NCBI RefSeq assembly: GCF_024166365.1
Contig: NC_064837.1
Span: forward strand, 78,983,553 to 79,047,552
Source: Elephas maximus indicus
Taxonomy: Eukaryota > Chordata > Mammalia > Proboscidea > Elephantidae
Direction of reading: 5' to 3'
DNA: 64,000 bases
A program made the translations under genes and the position numbers. Below, in pieces: positions 38,189-47,260 of this stretch (positions are counted from its first letter, which is position 1; the number at the start of each line of letters is the position of its first letter). The notes beneath the pieces were generated by a model. The model saw only the letters and a program-made list of their open reading frames with translations, was not told where the DNA came from and did not search any database.

Positions 38189-40559
38189 TTTTCTCTTTTT
38201 AAGAAGCTGTTGGCTATTGCAAGTTCACACACAAGGGCTCCTGTCTCCTTCCCGACTCTTGTTGGCCCCCTTGCCCACCTTCACTCAGAGAGTTTTCAAC
38301 TCCCACTTCTACCACGATGTTTCTTCCAACTGGACTCACACTGATCCTTCTACTTTCAAATCTTCAATCTCCCAATCCAATCCAATATGTTTGATCTGTT
38401 ATGGAAAGAGCTGAGGAAACACTTCTCAGGGAACCCATGAAACCAAAACACAATTGAATCTCAGCTTGAGGAAGTGGGATGGATTGGACAGAAAGGATGT
38501 TGATCCCATGAGTCAGGCAAGAGAGGAGGCCCCCTGGCAGAGGGCAGTGAAAACAAGGAGTGCCTGGAAGAGATTGTTCACACTTTAAACCAGAGCCAAA
38601 CAGAATGAGTAATGAGATAGTGTTTGATGTACCTCGTTATATATAGCCAAATCTAGAGATTCCCTACCATGGGGATAAACAGTCATCTGCACTTAAACAG
38701 TCTTAAAGCCTATCAGAGGCAAGGACCCAAAGATACATAACACAAGGAGAAGAACTGGGAAAAAACTGAGAACCCAATCTTCAGAGAAGAAGACCTTCCC
38801 CTTTTGGGATTCCCCTGAATGGTGTCAGTGGGAACAGGATGTAGCATCCACTTAGGGAAGAGGAAGGCCTCTCTTCCGTTGCAGACATGGACATCTCAGC
38901 CATTAGTAATAAAGTCCTAAGTGAGACTGGACTCCTGCCTTCAAACAAGCTCCAGGCTCAGAGGGTTCAGGCATTCCCAGGCGTTCTTCTGTCTTTGGAG
39001 GTCTTCTTGTGACTCTGTCTCTTCTGAATAGAGGGTTCTCCTTGCATGATCTCTAAAGCTCTATTTGTGGAGTTAAACTTCCCTGCAGAAGGATTCTGGG
39101 AGGACTCTAACTGACCCTTTTCCATGGTCACGTACAGCTCTCCTCCCCCCATGGGGAATTCTGGGAAAGCCAGCATCTCCTGGAGTTTCAGTTATATCTC
39201 TGGTCAAATAACACCCTTCTTAACACAGGGAGTTGTCCTTCTGCCTGGAGGGGGCGGGTAAAGAACCTGGTCATATTGCTCAGTAATAGGATAAAGAGAG
39301 ATCTCTAGGATATGGGGGAGGGGAGGGAACAGTCAAGTACTGGGAGACAGGTACCGTTCCAAGCTGAGCAGAACCCTAACTAATGCTAAGTAAATGGGGT
39401 TTTGCCTCATGGTGTCAATATTGAGCTAACCCCCACCCCCCCCCAAAAAAACAGCTTTTTCATATAATGATTTTTAATGTTTAGTGATAAAAAGTAATTC
39501 AAATAGGAAGTTCTCTGAAGCAGTGCATTGCTAATAAGGCTTATCTGTGAACCCTACCATGAATTACAAAGTTGATAAGAGGTCCACTCTTGTTTGGCCT
39601 TGAACTGCTAGTCACAGTTCTGCTGTTGCAGCCAGCAACGTTTCTGAACTCTAGATCTTTTAGCCCTAAACTAAAAAAAAAATCCACACCCAGACTTCCA
39701 GATGGATGTGTAAGACTTCCTTTTCCTTCCTTCCTTTTCCTCCTAGGAAGGTCTGCCTCTTCTTCCCCAATATTTCCTAATCTCAGTGGACTTTTGTGTT
39801 TTGCCATTGCTCAACCTGTGTTGCATTTCAGTGGCATGACCCTTGCCTAACCCGCTTCCTTGCTATCCTAAATGGCTTGTTCATGTCCATTCCCACTGAA
39901 CCGTATGTGGGCCCACTGGCAGCATGTCTCATGGAATGTGTACAGAAAGTCTCCCAGGCTTCCACCCTCCCCACCTCTCCTAGTGCCACAGGGCTTCAGT
40001 ATCCATGTGGGAGTCCATCTACCACCTGAACACCTGAGCTCCACATTCCTTCACCTCAGCCCCTTCAGCAGCCCTGCCCTGCCACATCCAGCAGGTTATG
40101 CCACCCACACCCACTTCATCTCTGAAATCCCACTGGTAAATTCCCCTATCTTTCTGGTTTCCTCTGTTACTAAATCCACTCTCCAACTTCCACCAGATCA
40201 CCATTCCCTGCCTTTTCCCAATTCTAACTGCTCTCTGCAGTGGTCATTTATTTCATACCCACACTCTCCCAACACACCTGCTCACAGGCACACCTGTCTG
40301 GCCTTCACCATCGCTCAAGTAAACCCCAGCTCGGCACCAAACTTCTGTTTCTAAGTGGGAGCTTCTGAACATCCAACCCTGCAAACGGAAACCAATCTGT
40401 GAAGTCCAATCTATCTGGGCCTTCACAGTGTGCTGAGGACTCCCTACCTGTTTTCTCAAGTCCCCAGTTTCACCCTGCCTCCCATCCCATCTGACAGCCC
40501 ACTGCCTCCAGGTCATGACTCGCCATGATTTTACAAAGAAAACAGAAGCACGGCTCCCT
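38189..40559. other. Noncoding, no recognised gene
   Basis: Includes C- and A-runs at about 39,430-39,450 and a 160-codon frame at 39,872-40,354 with low-complexity composition and no family features. Confidence 0.4.
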
Positions 40560-40975
40560 CAGTTTCTCATGCTCTCACCCTAAAGTTGACCCAGACATAC
40601 TGTCCCTCACCCTCTTCGCCCCACCCTCTACAGCACTTGGTTCTCTCCTCCTCTTGAAGGCCTCACACAGCATCAGCATTTCTCTGAGGCCTTCTTAATT
40701 CATAGTAAGTGCTCAATAAATGTCAGTTACTATTATTTTTGTTTCCATGCCCATCGTCCAAAATCATTCACTCTGCTTTCTGCCAGAAATAGTACTATTT
40801 ATACTTTATATTACTACACGGAACATTGCAATTATTTATCCGCCTATCTTCCCCTTGTATAAGACAACAAGCTCCTTGAGGTCAAGAAATACGCCTTTTT
40901 TTTTTTTGGAGACAATTCGCAGTGTCTGGCATTTAATAGATGCTCAATAAACCTTTGATGAAATACATAAATAGC
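40560..40975 (+). mobile_element. L2/MIR-type LINE 3' end
   Basis: 'catagtaagtgctcaataaatgtcagttactatt' and 'aagctccttgaggtc..ctggcatttaatagatgctcaataaa' are L2/MIR 3'-end consensus phrases. Confidence 0.6.
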
Positions 40976-41679
40976 TTTGTGACATCGATATCTTCATCTG
41001 TTTAAGGGCTACACATTATAGAGTTTCCTCAGAAGATTTTAAAAACTAAATTGCCCTGACAGCAAGCTAGACCAATTCAGTAAAATCTCAGAGGGGGACC
41101 AGGCCTCCGTCTTTTATAAAGTGGTGCTGATTACCATGGACAGCCTTGTCTGAGACTCATTGACTAATTATAATACTTTGTTTTATAGGAAGCACCTAAC
41201 TCCAACCTAGTATAAGAGACAAGAGTTTCAGGAAAAGTGAACCATGAAGAAGTTGGTGTTAAGGTCAAGTAAAGGCCCCACATACAAACACTGCTCACTG
41301 GGTAACGAATGACAATATGAACATTTTGACTCGAACCAGAGGTTCAGATGCATAGTGTTCACCCCCCTACTTCCTCCTCTCAGGGCATTATAGTTTCCTG
41401 TGCCCTAACTCCTGTAGTTCTAACGTGAGTTTATAGGATGTTAGGGAAAGGAAAGGTGTTATAGGAGGGAATTGTGAAGGCAGGTTTTGGGGAAGAGGTG
41501 GCACAGCAGGAAAGAGATGGTAGGAAGGCAAGAAATGACCAAAAACTGTAGTCTCGTAGGTTTTCCTAAAAACCTTTGGTGTCTCTTGCTGAATTTGGTA
41601 TGTATTAGGTCAAGCATGTCCCTAAGAAGTCAGTGCAGATAAGGGCTCTAGGACCTTGTACTCAGAGTTTGGCTGTGGG

Positions 41680-41815
41680 CCAGTCAGAGCGTCAGAATCA
41701 CCTGGGAACTTGTTAGAAACAGAATCTTAGCTCTGCTCTATCCGAAACTGCATTTTAGCAAGATCCCCTGATGAAGTGTGTGCATATTAAAGTTTGAGAA
41801 GCACTGTTCGAGACC
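41680..41815. mobile_element. MER5-like hAT-Charlie DNA transposon
   Basis: 'CAGAATCACCTGGGAACTTG' with 'TTAGAAAC' and 'TATTAAAGTTTGAGAAGCACTG' match MER5A/B termini and core. Confidence 0.75.
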
Positions 41816-42824
41816 AGAATCTAATGTGGAAGGTGGCCTAGAGATTCTATATTTCAGTCACTCTCAGGCAATTCAAATACTGGAGATCTGAGGATACCCC
41901 ATATTAGATAGCTTCTTCTGCCAACCAAAGCATTTAGCAATTTCTTCCATGGCCTACGCTGCCCATGAGGCTGGCCATCCATCTCTTATGAATCCCTGTT
42001 GCAAGCAAGGAAACCAGATTCAAAGGGGCTTAAACAGTAAATGAAATGTATTTGCTCACGTAACTGAAGAGCTCAGAGGTAGGGCTCACCTCTGAGAGGC
42101 TTGATTCAGAGGCTCAGGTAATACCACCTGGATCCAGGTACTCTCCTGTCTCTGCCTTCCACCTCAGTGACTTCTGTCCCTGTGCTCCACACTGGCCTCC
42201 AGGCTCCCTTTGTGAGCACAATGGGTGCAGTAGCCAGGGACCACCAGCACACTTTATTTGAGAGCCTCTCCCAGTAACTGTTCTCCCCTCTGCTCTGAAT
42301 GGGATCAAGTGCCTCCGTGAACTGTACATCATTGGGGTAGGGGAATGATGACAGGCTTAAGGCATTCAAAGGAAGACCAGAGTTGTGCTGGGGGAGAAGG
42401 AAGAAAAGGGCCTGGGAGGAGAGGCAACAAGTGCTGTGTCCTATCCTACCTGGGGGACAAGGGCAGGGCTCTGCAGTGCTGCAATAGGATGCTCACCATG
42501 TGGTTGGTCTAGTATTTTATACCTGAGATTTATTTAACTAGCATCGAGCTATCTGAGCCTTTGACTGCAGAAATAATTTTTAGGATCCTCTACAATAATC
42601 ATTCATCCAGCCTCCATACCACTGATTCAAACAGGAAGCACACAAATGTTGCAAGGCTCTTGAGAAAAATCACTGCTTTCTTGTCTGGAAATAGCCAAAC
42701 CCATTCAAAATCTTAAGTAGCATCATGATAAACTGCAAGATTTGAACTCTACATTTCCTAGGGAGAATGGCATTTGTGAGACAATTGTATCTGAATGTGG
42801 GCATCAAGTACTAATCTACCCCAT

Positions 42825-42909
42825 AAGCTTAGGAATTAGAAACATTGGTTTTCTTTGGAAATAAATAATTGGTTTTCTTTGGAAACCAATGTTTCTAATT
42901 CCTAAACTT
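42825..42909. repeat. Near-perfect inverted repeat (hairpin)
   Basis: A 27-nt arm at 42,825-42,851 is repeated in reverse complement at 42,883-42,909 with one mismatch. The loop includes a direct repeat of TTGGTTTTCTTTGGAAA (also overlapping the arms). Confidence 0.93.
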
Positions 42910-43989
42910 GTAAGGGATGAAAGGCAAGCAGCTGGTAGGACCTCAACCTGAGCTTTCTAGGAAGCCATCAGCCAGAGACGTGGGGGAGGAGGCTTCGGCC
43001 TGGCAGTGCTGTGTCGTCACTCGTTTCTTCCAGGTCCCCACGGGGACTGTAACCTTCCCGAGGAGCAGGGACTCCAACTCCCCCCTACCATGATGGTCCT
43101 TCAGCGCAGAAGTCAAGTTTACTCAGCCTGACTTGCTGTGCTAAACTCCCTCCCGCGGAAGTGTTCTGTAGGAAAGCCTGGCCTTTTCCGACCTCGGTGC
43201 TCCCCCGCCCATACACACTTCATCCTCTCCGCCCTCTATGCGGGGCTTAGGTTTGGCCAGTGAGAGGCACTGTCAGGAAATCAGCAGGGCAACAGTATTC
43301 TTCGTCCTGGGCCCTGAGGAGGCTTCATTCCTCTTCCTGCAGGACCCCATAAAGCCACATCTCCCTAGGTTCCTTGCCCTTCCCATTCAGGGCGGATGGG
43401 TGGTGCTTTGGGGGGCTATTTTTTGCCTTAAGGTGCTTCCAGACCCCTGTCGGATTCCCTTTATAGTCTGCTCATTGGTCTTTCTTCAATCACCCATTTT
43501 AGGTAGTTTCCTGCATGATCCTGCCTGACACAGGCACATCTCATTTAATTTTGCAGAAGAATATAAAATCCACAAATGCCCAGAAATTGTGTTACAATCT
43601 TTATTTTCAAGCTCACAAAGATGTCAACATCCAAGAACTACAGAAAGCGTGACCTGAAATGTAGACTATGATGAATAAATGTTAGCTAATTTTTTTGTTT
43701 TTAATAGTTAGAATGAGATAACTTTTGCAGAAAAAAAAGGCCCTTTCTACCAAGGTCCATTAGTTTTCCACGTTATAAAAACAATCTATTTTAATGCAAA
43801 AATAACTTGCATAAGTAGAAAAATGAAATAGATTTGCCTTGTATACGCTTAAGCAGGGCACATTTTGCATTGCCTCGTTTGAGATGTTAACGTTAAACCT
43901 TGATCTTACTGGGATGTTCGTTCTGAGAAAGATAGGAACATTTCCCGTCCTGGGATTTGTAAACGGTCTCAACTCTGCGAACTGGCAAT

Positions 43990-44660
43990 GGAACTTACAG
44001 GGGACAGACGGAGAGGTGAAATCCAGCGCCAGCACCTGAGTCCGCAGTTTCTCTTTTTGGAGCTGTCCCCTTCCTAGGAGAAGGCTGTATCTGGAAGCCG
44101 CGCGCGCAGCCCGCTGCCGGAGAGCCCAGGGCGCCCTCGTACGTGTGCAGGGCGCTGCAAGGCGCCAAGAGGCTCGGCAGAGCGGGGCCTGCGGACTCCC
44201 GGCGGAGCTGGGCGTGCAGGGGTCCGGCAGGCTGTTCCGGGAGCCCTGCGTCGTCTGAGGCCTGCGGGTAGTTACAGGCGCCGCGAGGCAGTCCGCAGAC
44301 AGCCAGGCGGCGAAGAAGGCCGGATCCGGCTCCACGCGGTCCAGCGGGGTCGTCGTGAGGGGGCGCGCCCAAGCCCTGGCAGTTGCACAAGTGGCCGCTG
44401 CAGTGCCGGGGCAGCTGCATCGGATCCGGAGGGAGGCGGGACGGAAAACCTGCTTGGTAAAGGCCGCTGGCCCTGCAGGGCCGGCCGCAGCGCCGCGGTC
44501 TCCATAAGGCCGCTCCTCCGCGGGCCCTCCACGCCAGGCAACGCGTTGCTTTCCCTCTCGCTCGCGCAGCACATGCACCCCACAGGCTGGCTTGAAGCCC
44601 GCAAAACGGTGCCCGTCGAGGGGCGCATACATGGGTGGCCCCACACTAAACGAAGACGTT
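43990..44660. other. CpG-rich patch over pseudogene exon 2
   Basis: The block is visibly rich in CpG (CGCGCGCGC runs near 44,100) and abuts AT-rich DNA on both sides. It coincides with the SOX17 exon-2 homology. CpGs in an old pseudogene are normally lost by methylation-driven decay, so their persistence is notable. Confidence 0.7.
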
Positions 44661-45600
44661 TAGTATTAATAGTATTAACCAATAACCAAGAACAGGGACC
44701 TCATAGCGTGTAATACTGGGGAACTTCTCACCACCTCACGACCAAGCCCGCCCCTTGGGAGGCCCTCTCAGCCTTGTGGTATTAGGGTCCTAAGAGTGCA
44801 AAGGGGTCATCCTGCCAGGCCAATACCTGCTCATAGGAAAGAAGGCGACTTCCTGGCAGTTCCAGGGGACCGCATACAGCCAACGGAGTTTTCTAGCTCT
44901 GCAGCCAGCGCTCATGAGATAAACTACAGGAAGAACTGGTCTTGTACGAAGATTGCACTTGGCGGTGCACAGTTTCTACCCCTTTGTTTCTCGAGTGAAA
45001 TGCGCTCCCCAACATAGAAATGCTGAAATGCAGGCACTGAGTGTGTGCGCATGAGTGTGAGGGAGTCTGACTGAAGGCTTTAACTGCACAGAAAGGATTA
45101 AATTACAGATACAAACGCACACCGGAGGGGAGATGGGACAAGAAATCGAGGTCCATCCTCTCGGGATAGAAAACGCCAAACATACTGTTAATTGAAAAAG
45201 CAAGTTGCAGAAAAATAGGAACACCTTGATCCCACTGGTGAAAAAAAAAGAAAAAAGAAAAAGCAAGTTCTATATGCTTGTATGACTGCAGACGCAGAGA
45301 AAATGTGTGCCAAGGAGCCCAGGAGGATGTAAGCATCATTAGCTTAGAAGCTTGAATTCTGTAGGGTTGTGCTGCTTAAATTTTTATGAAAAAAAATATA
45401 TAAAATTTTTTTAAATAAGGCTATTCACGCCGAAGACATGATTTTACATTGGTGTGACAGAAATCAAGTCTGGTGATTTTATTCCTTCTTCGAGAAAAAC
45501 AACTGTCCCCTCAGAACGCTCCGGAAGTTCAATGGGCACTAAATATCCACAATTACGTAGAGGCCTCTAGGTCCGGCTTTCCTAACACAAACTTTAACCA

Positions 45601-45619
45601 AAAAAAAAAAAAAAAAAAG
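45601..45619. repeat. A-run
   Basis: About 18 consecutive A inside the pseudogene intron region. No flanking SINE was recognised. Confidence 0.9.
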
Positions 45620-46039
45620 GGAACGGTAGACTGCCACTCCGGTGTGTGCAGGCAGCAGCCAGGCTAACTTGAAATCCCGACGCTTTAAGCGTTTCTCTTA
45701 AAGGTGCTGATGACAGCATTTCCAGCTCCACAGACGATGAGCAGCCTTACAGAGTAGGTCCCTACCCTCCGTCTCTTGGTTTCTAACCTCGAGAACCGAA
45801 AAAGAAATTTGGTTTTTCTTTTTACTTGAAATTAGAGCATTCGAGATTTCTTTTATAAAGAGCCTTGCTTGATCACACGACACCTTAAAACCTGTTCCCA
45901 AACCGCAATATTTCGTGGATCATTTATACCAGAAAACGGTTAACAATCTGGTTTAGAACCTTCAACTGAATTTCATCTCCCGCCCCATTGGCCCGTCAAT
46001 TGTTCCTCCAGAGGAAAAACTGGGGACGGAGAAAGCTGC

Positions 46040-47260
46040 CTGGAAGTAGAGACGCTGCCCCACCACAGCGGATTTCCCGAGCCCGGCGACTGGGCGCCGG
46101 CGCCCGGCCGAAGCCCCGCGCCCCACGGAAGCCCATCCTTCGCTGTCCTGGCTCTCTCGCCCGGACCCGGCGCCCCGCCTCCCTGGCCTCGGGCTCAGTG
46201 CAATGCCCTGCAGTCCGGGGTCTCTGCTCCAGCCGCTGGTACCCGGTCTCAGCCACACCTAAAGACATGAGATGCGAGGCTCGCCCGAGGCCAGGTCGGA
46301 GGTCCAGGCCGGCACGCTACCTTGACCTTCGCCTTCACCTCCCGAAAGGGCCTCAGCAGCTGGGTCCAGGGGCAAGGCTCTAGCCTGGCCATCACCGCGG
46401 GCAGCACGCCCCGGGCCTGGCTCTGGTGGTGGCTGGCGTATCCCGCATCCGGCCTGCTCATGGCGCTCCAGGTTAATCCCGCACCCAGCAGCCCTCGGCC
46501 GGACACGCCAGCTCCTCCGACACAGAGATGCCAGCGCTTGGTAGTGGGGAGAGGAAACGCTGGCTGCGACGGTCACCCTGGGCTCGACCCCGCCCCCTGC
46601 GTTCGGGTCTAGTCCTGACCGCAGCGCAGCCTTGCGTTCTGGCCGGCCCAGTGACACAATGGCGCCCCCGAACCACGGGGTTTTCTGCCCAGGTCCAGTG
46701 CAGAAAACTGCAGCCTGCTGCCCAGCTCCACCGCGAGGTCGAGAACTCAGGTGCCGAGGATCCACCCATCCAAAGGACTCGGTGGCTTTTGGGTTTGTGT
46801 CCGCTCAGAGAAAATACCCGGCTAATCCCTCCACCCATGCACACCTAGGATGAAAGAGCTTTCCGGATCCCGCGTGTGCACCGGCTGGAGCGTCGGTGCA
46901 GCTACCGGTCGGATCCTGGAGCGCACCGCCTCACAGCAGGAGGCGAGCCTTCAGACCGCTCCGGCTGAGCTTGTGCGCCGGCTTGGGCTCCAGCGCCGGA
47001 CCTGGCGGGCCTGGCTCATGCCAGGCAGGAGGTGCAGCTCCGGGAGCTGCGCTTCCTGCGCTGGGCGGCCTCGAAACGCCAGGAGGCAAGCGCTGTGCTT
47101 CACGGTCACTCCGTCCTCTTTACCGGGCGCTGGCCTAGCGGGTCGGGGCGACCTGCGCACGACGCCGCCGTCCCGGAGTGGGGCTTTGGGGCGGCCCCTA
47201 TTGCCCGGCGAGGTCCGGGGTTAGGTGCTGGCCGCGCTATCCTGGACTCTGGCTGTGCCT
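46040..47260. other. CpG-rich block over and upstream of pseudogene exon 1
   Basis: GC- and CpG-rich sequence begins near 46,040 inside the decayed exon-1/intron region and continues past the pseudogene start to about 47,260, where AT-rich sequence begins abruptly. The part from 46,690 to 47,260 has no visible SOX17 homology. It holds overlapping open frames on both strands (for example 46,850-47,224 and 47,032-47,385), none of which I recognise. Confidence 0.65.
46470..46690 (-). promoter_or_regulatory. Duplicated SOX17 5' UTR/promoter segment of the pseudogene
   Basis: Upstream of the pseudogene ATG the sequence still follows the SOX17 5' flank. GGCGCTCCAGG next to the ATG, the GACCGCAGCGCAG block and the GGCCGGCCCAGTGACAC block all recur at 55,680-55,890. 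Homology fades near TTTTCTGCCC (46,680 against 55,915). The CCAAT at 55,935 in SOX17 appears to correspond to CCAGT here, but that alignment is weak. Whether the segment has any residual promoter activity cannot be told from sequence. Confidence 0.7.

Larger units (their letters stand above)
40976..43589. other. Noncoding DNA downstream of the pseudogene
   Basis: Contains a MER5-like element and a hairpin (listed separately). 43,240-43,500 looks like an old interspersed repeat ('ggccagtgagaggcactgtcagg') of uncertain family. No gene seen. Confidence 0.4.
43590..46690 (-). pseudogene. Decayed tandem duplicate of SOX17 (unprocessed pseudogene)
   Basis: This minus-strand region aligns with SOX17 in pieces and in the correct order. 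The ATG equivalent is at 46,461. The next 49 codons match SOX17 at 30 of 49 residues, beginning MSRPDAGYASHHQSQAR. The frame is then disturbed: a SOX-frame stop falls at 46,249, and the middle of the HMG box survives only in another frame (46,256-46,194, VAETGYQRLEQRPRTAGHCTE against [21 protein letters not shown]). Exon-2 homology resumes at about 44,640 and is strong from 44,460 to about 44,060. There [20 protein letters not shown] and, in a second frame, [16 protein letters not shown] are recognisable. The GTGAGT donor is lost, no acceptor remains, and the EFEQYL and YYCNYPDV regions are not found. A GAAAATAAA near 43,600 may be the old polyA site. The exons are separated by about 1.5 kb of noncoding sequence and the 5' UTR is included, so this is a genomic duplication and not a retrocopy. 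It cannot encode a SOX protein as it stands. Confidence 0.9.

Noticed and set aside
39872..40354. 160-codon frame as a gene
   Set aside because: Pro/Ser/His-rich low-complexity reading, no start context, splice signals or family resemblance.
43590..46690. A second functional SOX gene
   Set aside because: No complete HMG box in one frame, no splice donor or acceptor, no C-terminal EFEQYL region.
43590..46690. Processed (retro-)pseudogene of SOX17
   Set aside because: It carries promoter/5' UTR sequence and exon parts separated by about 1.5 kb of noncoding DNA, with no A-tail directly after an mRNA-like end.
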